A stretch of 64,000 nt of DNA from Haemaphysalis longicornis (lineage: Eukaryota > Arthropoda > Arachnida > Ixodida > Ixodidae), in contig CM023448.1 in the NCBI GenBank assembly GCA_013339765.2, forward strand, positions 20,291,295-20,355,294. The letters run 5' to 3'. Both the position numbers and the translations under genes were made by a program. Under the pieces are notes generated by a model. It had not been told where the DNA came from, did not search any database, and saw nothing but the letters and a program-made list of their open reading frames with translations. Below are positions 24,770-36,230 of this stretch, piece after piece. Positions within the stretch are counted from its first letter, which is position 1; each line of letters begins with the position of its first letter.

Positions 24770-25745
24770 CTTTACGCCGAACCCTCATAACAAGCTTCAT
24801 CCCCTCCCTCCCCACATCCAGACCAATATCAAGGTGGCACCAATTCCACGTCACAGGCATCCCCTGGCCGAAGCAAAGTGAGAGTGCAGCCCCTTCAACG
24901 GAAGTACTCCTCAGCCCCGGATGCTCGCTGTAGCGACATCCCCCAAACCCTATCACAACGCCGCTCAACCCTAGCAGTCACGGACAACGAGGACACCGTT
25001 CTCAACGCCGCTATCTTCCTTCATCTCTCTTCAACCGCTGCTGAAGCCACCGCCATTGCCCTCGCGGCTGCCACCCACACACCCACCACCCACCTAACCA
25101 TAATAACACATTCTCAACAAGCCTGCCGACATTACCTCTGGTACCCACGGCGGGCGCTCAATCTCCTGAAAGCCATTCCTGACCTACCATCGTATGGACT
25201 CCGGGACACGCCTCACTCCCTGGAAATGAAGCAGCACATGCTGCGGCCCGCGAGCTTCACTTCCGGGCGTTCCCTACAGGGTCAGGCGGCTCGGACTCTG
25301 TGACGGCCACTATCCATCCTCTTCAACCAACCCTGCTTCACTGACATCTTATCCCACTACTGCCACACTCGCCGAAGGTATTCTCCGCCCCACCCTACCC
25401 TGTCCGTCAAAGAATCGCGAATCTGGCGCAGACTACAAACTGGCACATACTCTAACCCCACCATCTTCTCCCACATCTCCCCCTCACACTTCGAGTACAA
25501 CTCCCCGGACTGTCACATTCCAGCCACCACTGCCCACCTCGTCTTCCTGTGCCCTCAACACCCTGTTCCTCTCCCTTCCCCCAACCACTGAGCAGTGGGA
25601 ATGCGCGTTGACCAGCTCGGACCTGCAGGAGCAGCTCAGGCTGATCCAGCGGGCCACGCGAGCAGCGGCGGCGCACAGCCTCCTGAACAGAGGAGACCCA
25701 CCCACCGTTTGTTTTTTTTTTCTCAATAAACGTTTTGTCTCCTCG
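24770..25745 (+). pseudogene. LINE-B copy 2: linker, RNase H remnant and 3' end
   Basis: Starts with PNPHNKLHPLPP and the linker APIPRHRHPLAEAK, the counterpart of IPRHMHP in copy 1 at about 8581. A decayed RNase H region follows (TAAEATAIALAAA for the Glu block, LTIITHSQQAC for the Asp block), then a frame change and a C-terminal part with a CHIPATTAHLVFLCP Cys/His motif near 25510-25555. An AATAAA at 25725-25730 lies shortly before the end. All pieces are broken by frameshifts. Same family as 7671-9572, judged by the shared linker and C-terminal layout. Confidence 0.75.
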
Positions 25746-28700
25746 GCCTCCTCCTTGTGAAAGGTTTTAAAGTGGCATGGTTTGCACAAACTATTCGCGA
25801 AATCACTTTTTACGTGCTGGTTAGCAGCAACAACTGTTTCTGAGAAAATGTCCCTCGAAACAGCGGGCCACGCAAGCACAGCAGTATTGTACCTTAAGCT
25901 AGCTTACGCAGGTATACCCGGAAATTCTGCTTCACTTACAGACACAAATGAATTGTTGAGAAGACATTTTCCCAAGCAGCAAGTTCAGCAAGCTTGCACC
26001 AAAATATGAAGGACCTAGGACTGGTTTTTATTTTTTTATGAAAGCTTTTCGGTCGACCAACCAGTCAATGGGGAAATTAATTTTTCGACAGGAGGCCATC
26101 TCTTCCTCTAAGAAAGCTTTCGCTTTACACAAACGCAGCGTGGAGCACTGTAAGTGTACGGTGACCTTCTTGCACTTGGAAATGGCAGTATACTTGATTT
26201 AGGTTTGCAACAAGTAAACATTAAATTTATTTACTGTTAAAATGCCTACCTACACCACATAATTATTCCTAATGAATTTTTGAAATATATGAAGTCACAG
26301 AAACTTGCAATGTGAAGATCACTAATTACCTACCTTGGGATCATTAATTATATGTCAACATATCCAAGATACGTACAAGGCAGAATCAACAAATGGAGCA
26401 AATGTTTTGTTTAATGAAGAAAATATTAAAGGGACCCAGCAATTGTACTTGTTGCTTTTAATTTTAGCCTATAACACAGGTGTGTGGATGCAGTTCTGAC
26501 ACTCACCTCTATTCTGACACACACCTTCTGGTCCTTAGAAGGTGGAACAGGCTGTTTATGCACCATGTTGTGGACGCCTAGCTACTGTAGGAGAAGTTAA
26601 CATAAGCTTAATTGGAAACTTTTTCTAGATGCAGTACAGTACAGACTCTGATGATTTCACTTTCAGTTTGTTCAAACAAAATACAAAATGTTTTTAGCCA
26701 TGGCTATTCCTTCACTGTATTGAAAGGCCAGATTCATTAAGTTAATTCGTATTTTTTATATTGTCCAACCACAAAATATCTAGTGCTTCATCACCACCAG
26801 CTAAGAAGTTGTGTCCATATGTTGCTATCACAGTAAAAAGTTTCCATATAATGCCCCCCCTCCCCCCCCTTCAAGCACGCCACTCAATTCTTAGGCCACT
26901 GGCCAACCCTTTGCTCAGTAAAGATTTATACATACATAAAGCACATCAAGGTTTAAAAAAGAACTTTGATAGTAAAAAATGTTCGAAATAAAGCAAAAGT
27001 TTACTATAGACTATAAACTACTTGGTATTCAGCTAGATTAGACCAAATTTAGAGTTTGGTCATTTTCAAAACACCCATTTTTGACGTGGCCTGATGGTTT
27101 GAAAATGACCACTCTTGTTATACGGGATGTTTTCTGTTTTTAAAGGGGTGGTTACCAGTGAATGGCCAATAAACTATAGCTGAGGGCTTTTCACCTCTGC
27201 TCCCTGTTTGTTTCTTCTAGTTGCGGTAGGAAAATGTTAAAAAATTTGATTCAGATCCATGCCCAATCATAATGTGCACTGTTATCTTGTCCAGAGTCAT
27301 ATATTTGAGCACTCTTGATTAATATAACAAACTCTAGAGGTCCCTACAAGTTTGACATCATGACAGTAGACTGCATGTGCAAAGCATAGTCTACAAGTGC
27401 ATAAATTTTTGTTCATGGACAAAAATTAAAGATACTGAGCAACCGCACTTGTTAATATTCAGTGCTAGTCTTGCTGGCTATTCGCAACGAGGACATGGTT
27501 TTAGGTTGCAATGTGCAACTTCCTTGCACCCTTTCCTTTGCTTTTTTGAAATGTAGTTGTTGTGTACTTGTTGTTCTGTGGTGTTGGTGTACTTGTGTTG
27601 TTGGCAACTGCGTACAATTTGCTTATAAATGGCTCTGTGTAAATCTACCCCCCCAACACCATTTTTTTTCTTCCTTTCACATCTCCTGAATGTGTTCCTT
27701 GGGTACGTCTTTGCTTCTCCTGCACTTAGCAGCTGCTCATGGATTGCTCATAAATGGCACTGTGTAAGCACCTTCCCCCCTACACACACACACATGCACA
27801 CACATTTTTCTTGTCGCATCTCTTGAAAAATTTCTGAAATGTGTTTTCTGTACACAACGTTCTTTTGTGAGTGTTGGTGTGCTTACTGCACGCGTCGTTC
27901 AACTTCATTATAAATTTCAGTGTTTTAGATGTTCAAGTGTATTTTTTCAGTCATTACTGCGTGCGTGTTAGGTTGTAATTCCATGTCCTCTTCCTCTAAT
28001 TCGCTAATCTGTTACCCCCTCCTTTTAGCCCCCCCCCCCACACACACTCGCAAGCATTCTGGTGTCCGCATGCTCGTGTCTGGTGTCCACGGCACGACAA
28101 ATCACACCTGCTTGAACTATTTGGTCGAATTGGGACAAATCACACTTGAACTATTTGGTCAACCATTCAGTAACTGCAGATTAGACTGGGAAACTTACAT
28201 ACATGGCACTTCCACCCAGTTGCAATGTGAACCGACAGCATAATATTAAGCCACATTTAAACATGACACATAAAAATTCACTCCCCTCGCAGTATATGAG
28301 AGAAGTATGCGAAGAGGATTACGTTCCCTGCATTAGACCGGTCGGAGGTGAGTTTTTAAGGAGATTTCTCAGCACTTTTCCTTCGTCTGGAGTCGAATGC
28401 AAACAAGAAAAAAAGAAACGGGCAATTCCACCGCCCCGAAAAGGAAGCTGGCCTACCATTGTAAAAAGTGGCCACTGCAGATAGGCCTGCTGAGAATGAG
28501 GCAGCCGTATTGATGCGGGGAAAGAAAGGAAGCTGGTGTCCACGGAGGTTGGGGTGAGAAACATACATCTGCTTCATCGATGATGGCTCATTCTTTCCGC
28601 ATGAGTGAAAAGCATCTGAATGAGATACATTTAGGCATGCGTGTGAGATTTCCACGCAGTGGTGTGGAAATGACAGCATTAGGGGTGTCTGCTGAGCCGC

Positions 28701-28919
28701 TCTTGCTGGTGGCTTTGTCATCTTGGTGTGGTTGTCAGCATCTCAAAGTAATGACTTGATAAAGGCGAACTGTCGTCGTGAAAGTGAGTTGACGCGGCAA
28801 AATGGGGCAAACTTGACAATTGTTGTTGTTAGGCTGGAGTGTGTTCCCTTTTGGGTTACCTTATTTTAAGGTTTCACAATGTGCAATTTTGACTACCCGT
28901 AAGTTTTTGTACGTTTGAA
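25746..28919. other. Intergenic, AT-rich; loose tandem duplication at 27540-27960
   Basis: No gene recognised. Around 27620, 27745 and 27905 a segment with ATAAATGGC-CTGTGTAA-like wording followed by C-rich and T-rich stretches recurs, suggesting a degenerate tandem repeat of about 125-160 bp. A lone TTAAAGGGACCC at about 26446 resembles the ends of the TTAA element below but has no partner. Confidence 0.4.
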
Positions 28920-29635
28920 TTAAAGGGGTCCTGAAATGCCTTCCGCCGAAGCATGGATGTACATGTAACCAAATAAAGCAATGTATTAGCAATCTCCTCC
29001 TGCAAGAATTTTGTTAAAGCGATGAGTATTAGCTGAGAAATCGTAAATAAAAAACCGCGAATTATCGTCGCGCCGTATTTCCTCCTCCTTTCAACTGTTT
29101 CTTCGCTGTTGGCCTCCCCTCCCATGATGCTCCGCTCCTCAGCGGTGACGTACTTCCGCTATTGCGCTCCCACAGACTGCCGTCTGCTACGGGCCAGCTC
29201 TTTCGGCTTTTTCATCTCTGTAGACACCATGGACACAGGCTGGAAAAGCGAACGAATGACCTGGCCGCATGTGTGCGGCCTGGCCTTGCCCTTTCGCGGT
29301 GTACGTAGCTGCAGGGCTGCAGTTGGTATCGGCGGCGAACTCGCAGCCGCGTGGGGAGAATCGTGCGCTCGTTCCCTTTGGTGCACCGCGCACTGTTTAT
29401 CCAAAAAGCGCGGTCTCAGATGTGGCCCCGCTGGTGCTGGGTGTTATTTTGCGGTGGTTGTAATTCCTACTACCGGCGGCATGTGAAAAAAGACATTTTC
29501 AACCGACACAGAACCCGTGCACAAAACGCGCCGGATCGGATCGCTTTATCAGCGGCGATGAACGTGAAGGCGAAGAGCAAACCAACGCTGCACTCGATCA
29601 GCGAGAACCCGTGTTCTGACAAGCTGCACCCATGT

Positions 29636-29736
29636 GTTGCATTCAACACTGACGGGAAAGCGTTTGTTTGCACTTGTTTGGATAGTCGTAAAATGTCCAA
29701 ACACTCCGGCACTCCGCTAGCAGATCAGCCGGCGAG
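29636..29736 (+). repeat. Direct duplication, copy 1
   Basis: About 101 bp, from GTTGCATTCAA to GATCAGCCGGCGAG, repeated in the same orientation at 31082-31182 with roughly 15 differences by eye. Both copies lie inside the TTAA-bounded element. Confidence 0.8.
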
Positions 29737-30097
29737 ACATTTCGGAAAACATTTGACAGATGGCGCCGTATGCATTAGTGTGTCGCTACGCAAAACTGAT
29801 GAGACGCTCTACTAAAACTCCCATCGCGGTGTCACGTAGCGGGACGCAAAAATTTAGCGTTTAGCGTATGCAAAGGCCACAAACGCTGTACTAAAACTCT
29901 ATTAGCAGCAAAATAGCGTGCGTATGTGAAACCGCTTGCGTTTACAAAGCTGCACGCCGAGCGCGTACGTTTCAAACCTAGTGACATCGTTTAAATACAC
30001 TGGCAAGCACAGTGTAACGTAGTCAGATATCAACCGTATGCTCAGGCGACAAGCAAGAGCTTGTTTTATGTGGGGCGGAGATTGCGCATAAAGGCCC

Positions 30098-30245
30098 GTT
30101 CGCACTTGCGACGAAAGCGAGTGAGAGCGGCAGGAATTCCGTCGCTTTGTCGCGCGACGATCGTTTTTGTCGAATGGTCGGGACAAATTTTGGTTGCGCG
30201 ACAGAATTCCCGTCGCTTTCGCTCGCTTTCGTCGCAAGCGGGAAT
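30098..30245. repeat. Near-perfect palindrome (foldback MITE)
   Basis: Arms of about 60 bp (30098-30160 and 30193-30245) share CTTGCGACGAAAGCGAG in inverted orientation, and pairing continues almost to the centre (TTTTTGTC against GACAAATTT). The whole unit can fold into one long hairpin. No open frame. Typical of small foldback transposons. Confidence 0.8.
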
Positions 30246-31081
30246 GGAAAGTTCTGCCGCTGCCGTCTGCTACGCAGCTCGGAGGTAACCGCGCGATCTG
30301 CTCGGGCCGGATGAACGCGCACACTCCCGCACGGCAGCGCCCCAAGCGGCAGACGGCCGCGTACATCGCTCCCGGCGCCCTCCTGGAGCCCGCCCTCGGC
30401 ACACTAGCCAGTATATTTCAGGCACTATAATGGAGGAAAGATTTTTTGCTTCCGATGAACCTAGTTCTTTGCCCCTGTGTTTTTAAATACGTGAAGTGGT
30501 TAGCACGTCGTCCTCACGCAGCTCTGTATCGTCGTAGCATCGCTGATTGTCCGAACGAAGCTTGCAGCTAAGCCAATGCAGCGACCGAAGCTGTGTGTGT
30601 GTGTGTGCATCGCCTCCTGTGTGTTGTGGACGCGTTCGTATCGCGATGAAATGCGACATTGTACTTCTGCGGGTGGATAGTGCTTCCCATGGTCTGGATT
30701 ATCTTTCTCGAACGACGTACCACTCAACCTCGCATGGGGTATGTGCAGTGTGCCTGGCTAAAAGCCTTCTCGCTTGCGCGCCAGAGTTGTGACTTGCTGC
30801 TCGTCCCCGCAAACCGGGTGTGAGGTGAGTGCCGTATTTACGACGGGCAGGAGGAGGCAACTCATCGTCTGTCAATCGCGGTTCAGACTTGCAACGCATG
30901 TTGTGACGTTGCGTTCGTTCGAAACGCATCTCTGGATTGTTCTGAAGTTGAATAAAATGTATGCGTCAAACCCGGGCATTCGGCTCAGGGCGTTCTCTGC
31001 GATTGCACCGAAGAAGTGCCACGGGACTTTCTTTATGGTACGTACTCACGTAAGATAAAATCCACGTCGTGTTATGGCCGT

Positions 31082-31182
31082 GTTGCATTCAATACAAACG
31101 GTTAAGCGTTTGTTTACACTTGTTTCGTTTGTCGTAAAATGTCAAAGCACTCCGGCACTCCGCTGGCAGATCAGCCGGCGAG
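31082..31182 (+). repeat. Direct duplication, copy 2
   Basis: Partner of 29636-29736, sharing the block CACTCCGGCACTCCGCT and GCAGATCAGCCGGCGAG. Confidence 0.8.
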
Positions 31183-31814
31183 CCGACGCTGAGCAGACGA
31201 CTCATCTCTTTGCCGGAAGTGCGTGAAAAAGCCGCCCAATAGCAGGATGTCTAGCTCATGACGAACATCTGGGAATCGATGATGTAGACATGTGAAGATG
31301 GCGGCGTCCAAAAACACGAAGGAAAGGGTGAGAAAAAAGCGACAAACTTTGCAACAAAAGTGTGAGCTTTCCGCTGCGCGTAAAAGAGTAATACTTGGCA
31401 CAGGTGACGTTGGCGACCCAATCTAGCGATTGCGCTAGTTCATTTAGTGTGCTCAAAATGCCTTTCAGGGCCCCTTTAAGTACGCTTTATCATTTGGTCT
31501 TTGATCTATTACTTAGTTTTATACAGTAGCCAAAAAGCACCAGTATTACTTGTCACAGTAACTGTAACAAGTTACTTTTGGAAACTGTACTATCTGTTAC
31601 TGTAACAGAGTTACTTTTTTTGGTGTGTGTAAATGCAACATTTAATTTTCACTGGTAGCGTGCGCATGAGTAGCTCTCTCTTGGCTTTGCACTCTTCCGT
31701 ACTCAACACTAGTGCGTCAATAACGTTCACCGCTACTGTGTATTCTACACACAGCAGGCATTGAGCGGGAGCTGACCAAATAAGGCCTTGGTTTTGGGCT
31801 TGAGATTTAGCACG

Positions 31815-32640
31815 AGGGGCATACATGACAGATACAGATACCGGGTCTGATGATTTGGTTGGCATTGCAGAATGGTCATCAGAGCCAGGTATTATTGAAA
31901 GCTTCCCATGCTGAGATCATGAAACTGGGCCTGTGGTTCAACACCAAGAAAATGGCAGTTGTCGGCCTCACTGTTGGGAAGAACACAGAAAGTACGCTAT
32001 CACTGGGCGGAGAACATCTCACCACTCGAGCGTTGTATATGCACCTGAATGTGTGTTTGGGGGCAGACTAGAACTTGTGTTGTGAACGGGAGGAAAAGCT
32101 GCGGCAGTCTGCACTACGGGATCAGGCATCATAAGATGCCGGGTGCTGTGGGGCTGCAACCGCTTTGGTATGGTAAGCGAACTGTGGAAGCTAGTTTATG
32201 TGCCAACCCTGACATTTGCCAACGCTGTGATCTGCCTCTCATCGGAGACCAGGGAATTGATAGAGCGACAGCAAAGTGAGTTGGGTCGTATGGCAGTTGG
32301 GTGCCATGGCACCACCGCCAACGAGGCTGTGCTGGGCGATCTTGGCCTGTCCTCATTTGAAGCAAAGGAAGCCTCCAGAAAGCTTTCATTGAATGGCTCC
32401 CTGCTGTTTATCAAGTGTGAGTTCTGGGCCCGTTGTGTCTTTGGATACCTGGAGGTAATGTTGTGCTTGCCCACCTAGTGGACGTGTAGACTCTACAGGT
32501 TAGAGCAAAACTACGACCTCTTCCAAGAGCCCGTGGAAGCGTACTCGGAACGTCGTGGGCACAGGAAGAGCGGCAGAGGATTGGTGAGGTAGAAGAGAAG
32601 GAGTGGCATCGTGTGGCCTCCAAAAAATAATCTCTAGCTT
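31815..32640 (+). pseudogene. LINE-D: RT thumb and C-terminal part of a fourth non-LTR family
   Basis: Begins with a motif C remnant GSDDLVGIAE (31843-31872), where the usual aromatic residue and Ala before the Asp pair are changed. The thumb follows: LGLWFNTKKMAVVG, LSLGGEHL. After frame changes comes LWKLVYVPTLTFANAVICLS (32183-32242), IERQQSELGRMAVGCHG and EAVLGDLGLSSFEAKEASRK, a layout seen in LINE C-termini. Stops and shifts near 32070 and 32478 break it; remnants reach about 32640. Not the same family as LINE-A, B or C by these motifs. Confidence 0.7.
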
Positions 32641-33302
32641 TGTATAGAGCCCAGAAAACCACGATCGGCTAGGTGCAACTGTACGACAACAGCCTTGGCA
32701 GCATGCTCCTTTTCGAGGCTCGGGCAAGGCACCTCGTATACTGATACAGCAAAAGAGGCTGGACAACTCACTATGAAATTTGCCGTGTCGTGCGTGTGTG
32801 CACGACGGTGAAGCATGGAGAATGTGGTCATTAAGGGTGATCGATTTGGACTGAGCACCAAAGTGAAGGCAACGCACCCACTCATGTTGCTCTAGGGTTC
32901 GATGGAGTAGTTGGTGTGCTGGTAGTTGGTGTGCTGGTGTGTGTACGTGTGCAGGACAAGCATGTGCCACGCGTCATAGGGCTGAGACAATGGGTTTCAG
33001 TCCTTCGGCCGCTGTACTTTCACGTGTCTGGAGGGCTGTGTGTAGAGCACATGCATTTTTCTTTTTTTTTAGGGGAAGGGGGGGGGGGTAATGGTAAAGA
33101 ACTTTCACTCGCCCGTTGTAGAGGGTACATCAGCATTCACGTCATCACTGTCACCTCGGAGAAGCTCTGTTTGTTTTGTTTATATTTCTCCCGGTAAAAA
33201 AAACGAAAAAAACGTGTTTTCACACAGTTTTGAACGTTTCTTCAACCGCTAACATCTCTATAGACACAACTAGCAGCGCCCCAGCCAAAGCAAACTGGTG
33301 AG

Positions 33303-33321
33303 CGAGAGAGCACGAGAGAGA

Positions 33322-33361
<40 letters not shown>
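33303..33361. repeat. GA microsatellite
   Basis: Almost pure AG/GA dinucleotide run with two interruptions near its start. Confidence 0.95.
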
Positions 33362-33364
<3 letters not shown>

Positions 33365-33797
33365 ATCTATTGGAATGGTTAGCTGCAACCAAAACAGGAG
33401 CTGCCTACTCCAAACATTGAAGTTATGAAAAGGTGTAGTGACTGCCCTAATTGGCCAGTTTCATCTGGGCGAAACACCAATAAAAGCTAGAAATAGTGTG
33501 AATCAGTAACAGCGACTATCGCTAGTGTGTGAGCGGATGCTGTTTTGCCGGTTGAGTACATCATGACAGACTGCTGCTAACAGTTGTACTACAGGTGCTA
33601 CAAGGGGTTGCTAAGGAAGATTGGAGGGGTAATTGGTGACCTTTACTAGACCCTTGCCTCCTTTTTGTCCCGCGGCGTGAGCGGGAGAAAAGGAGGCTAA
33701 TCACAGTCCTCTAATCACAGTCACACACAAAGCCGAATATCATGCACTAGCATAGTTGAAGCTTAAAACAATGGGATTTAGTTAAGGCGGTGGGTAC

Positions 33798-33945
33798 CGT
33801 TCCGTCCAGACAGGACGATATTAAGGTGCCAAAGTTCCGTCCATACGAAACGGAGCACCTTCCGTCCAGATGGAATTTTATGAGAACTTAGCGGTCCGTC
33901 CAGACAGAGCCAACTTGAAATTTGTAATTTCTTCCATACGAAGGT
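33798..33945 (+). repeat. Interspersed TCCGTCCA motif cluster
   Basis: TCCGTCCA followed by GA or TA occurs at about 33801, 33836, 33861 and 33895, with a weaker CTTCCATACG at 33931. Spacing is irregular (25-35 bp). The function is unknown; it may be a decayed minisatellite. Confidence 0.5.
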
Positions 33946-34168
33946 AAAACCGGCTGATTAAGTAACATTGCTAAGGTTTTATATTTGGTGTAGGGTTTGC
34001 GCCTCCGCTTGCGGTGCTATAGTACCGGGGTCAATTCCCCCCGCATGCTTTTTTTTCCTTTTCTTTTTTTTTGCGCGGTTGTGCCAGCGTTTTGCAACAG
34101 CTAACCACGCGGCGAGAGTGGTCGTTCAAAATTTTGAACTCAACAGAGCCAAAGTTAAAGCCACGTTA

Positions 34169-34176
34169 GAACAACC
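34169..34176 (+). repeat. 8-bp target-site duplication, left
   Basis: GAACAACC, identical to 36223-36230. Confidence 0.85.
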
Positions 34177-36222
34177 TAGAGTGAACTAGAATAGGGGAGT
34201 GGCCCGAGCGGGCGGAGACGGCGCTGCTTTCGGCGTGCCGCGCGCCGTCGACCACCGCTAGGGTGGCTAGGGGCGCTGGTGCACGATCTCGCAGCCGGTC
34301 AGCCGCGCCCGCGCTGTCGCCGCAGCCCTCGATCAGGCCGGACGAAACGTAGAACTTGGAAGGCGGTGGGGGCACGTACGTTCGGTGGAATCGGTGCGGA
34401 GGTTCTGACGCGTTTTTCAAAACAGTGAGAGAGTGCATTTCGTCAAGGACCACCATGTGAGGAAGATAGCGAAAAGAAGGACTGATGCGCACTGTTTTGC
34501 CCAGGCTGTCGCACCGGCTATCAGGGTGCTCCAAAGGCGTCTTTGTTCTCCGCCCCAGGAGACGAAGAGGTTCGAAAAAAGTGGAACCGCAATTTGCGGC
34601 GGCAGGAGAGAGAGAGACAAAACTTTTTTTATCGAGCTTTTAGGTGGGGTGGTTCCTCATTTCAGGTAATCATGCGCCGTCCCGGCTCGACTGGCCCTCT
34701 CGACCAGCAGAAGTTGATCTTGAGGGAGGGAGCTGGACAGCAGTATCTCCCACTGCTCAGGAGTAGGGGAAGGAAAAGGAGGTGGGAGGTCTGGGTTCTT
34801 GACGCACTCCCATATTATGTGCGATAGAGTGCCTGGTTGAGTACAGAATTTACATTGTCCGTCAAATTGTGTGGGAAATAACAGATGCATCCTGAATGGA
34901 TGGGGAAACGTACTTGACACTACTAGGACAAGCCCCTCACAGAATCATCGGCTGCAGTGTGCGAGCTCCACTTTATGTACAGGCCGTTGTGCACAGGTTT
35001 GTGCTAAACATGGAGAACGCGTTCACTGAATGCTTCAGTCTTCCTGAGCTTCATTGAGATAGCATCCTTGACATTTTGAGTGTGGTGAAGGCTAAGCAGC
35101 AGTGTGAATTTGGGTGCAGTGATCATTGTGAGGCTGTTGCGAGGTGCGTTTTACCTCACGACCCGCATTCACTTCTACATCAAAAGCGTCAACAGAAGCA
35201 ATGCAAAAAGACGGCAATCTGCAAAGTATGCTAAATTAGGTAAATGCGCGTAGTAGTGGACGAAATTGCGAAATAAACTGTGACAGTACACTAAAAGGTC
35301 GTCCACTGTATGTATATTATAAAAATTTCAATCGGGTTTGAAAAAGGTGAAGCTGGGCCATTAGCTGTACACAACTTTGCTTAACATGTAGCATTGCATG
35401 TAAGTGTTAACATTAGTTAGATACTGTTCTTTTTTATAGTAATTATAACAAGAAATAACTACAAAATAATTTGCCTTTCGCCATGATAGCACCTCTGATC
35501 TCTTAAAAATCGTAAAGACTCCATGCCATATTGGCAAGCAAGCAGCAGTTAGTTTCGTTTTTGTGCTATGCGGTGGGTTTAAACTTCCTTTTTGGAGATT
35601 GGGGGTGAGGGGGGTGTCAACGTGCTTATTTGCGCACATGCGCCAAATAATACATCAGAGTTGACTGCAACACCAGGGCTAAAAAATTTGTCGCTCCTAA
35701 ATGCTGCTAAACGAGCAATAACGTGTTTTTAGAACCACGATGCTCTGCCCTGTGCAGGGACTTACAGTCCAAGCTGAACACCTGCCATTTCGCGAAAAGT
35801 AAGTAATTATCGTTCGTCAGGCAGTATTCGGCGTGTTGCGGAGAACACAGGTGACAGTTAATTGACATTCAGAAGCGCCCGCGCCAGATATAAAGCTCGA
35901 AGTGAATCAAAATCGCGGATAGCGGAAAGTGCCTGCAACCAGAACGGCCCACCACCTCGAGGCCACAGTTCTTGTGCTCAACCTGGAGCAGGAGTAAGTA
36001 AAGCGACAATCACGTTTGGTCGTTTAGAATCTTGCTTAGCTTCTGAATGCCTTTGAAAACCGAAAGAGAACGCGAGAACATGACAGTGCAAGGCCAGACG
36101 CGTAGTCTCACTGCGCCAGACCAGCTGCGAAAGGGCGCAGTCGCGCCACCTCGCGGTGTCGACGCCGACCGGAGTGGCTCGGCGCCGCCGCTCGGGACAC
36201 TCCCTTATTCTAGTTCACTCTA
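34177..36222. mobile_element. Non-autonomous hAT-type DNA transposon
   Basis: Perfect 17-bp terminal inverted repeats TAGAGTGAACTAGAATA (34177-34193 and complement at 36206-36222). Similarity continues inward for some tens of bases (GGGAGTG.CCCGAGCGG). The flanking 8-bp duplication GAACAACC and the TAGAG start fit the hAT superfamily (8-bp duplications, TIRs starting YARNG). The 2046-bp interior shows no hAT transposase. It contains a LINE tail on the minus strand and unrecognised AT-rich sequence. It would need a transposase supplied in trans. Confidence 0.8.
34657..34920 (-). pseudogene. LINE C-terminal fragment inside the hAT element
   Basis: 87-codon frame with CKFCTQPGTLSHIIWEC (C-x2-C-x7-H-x4-C) followed by PTPEQWEILLSSS and QLLLVERASRAG, the C-terminal tail typical of RNase H-bearing LINEs. 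It has no upstream RT or RNase H. Either it was carried as passenger DNA or the LINE inserted into the transposon. Confidence 0.7.
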
Positions 36223-36230
36223 GAACAACC
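36223..36230 (+). repeat. 8-bp target-site duplication, right
   Basis: GAACAACC directly after the right inverted repeat. Confidence 0.85.

Larger units (their letters stand above)
28920..31479. mobile_element. TTAA-bounded inverted-repeat element (non-autonomous DNA transposon, probable)
   Basis: Left end TTAAAGGGGTCCTGAAA (from 28920); right end is its near-perfect inverted copy (31463-31479, one mismatch in 17). Both ends begin with TTAA, the target used by piggyBac-type elements, so a TTAA duplication is possible. The 2.56-kb interior has no transposase I can recognise. It contains a direct duplication and a nested palindrome, listed separately. The pairing of the two ends is inference from their match and orientation. 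Confidence 0.55.
32641..34168. other. Intergenic with simple repeats
   Basis: Holds a GA microsatellite (33303-33361), a cluster of CCGTCCA motifs (33798-33945) and a T-arm-like CGGGGTCAATTCCCC followed by GCATGC and eight T (about 34023-34057) that may be the end of a decayed tRNA-derived repeat. No gene recognised. Confidence 0.45.

Noticed and set aside
26446..26470. Lone TTAAAGGGACCC as the end of another TTAA element
   Set aside because: No inverted partner found in the window.
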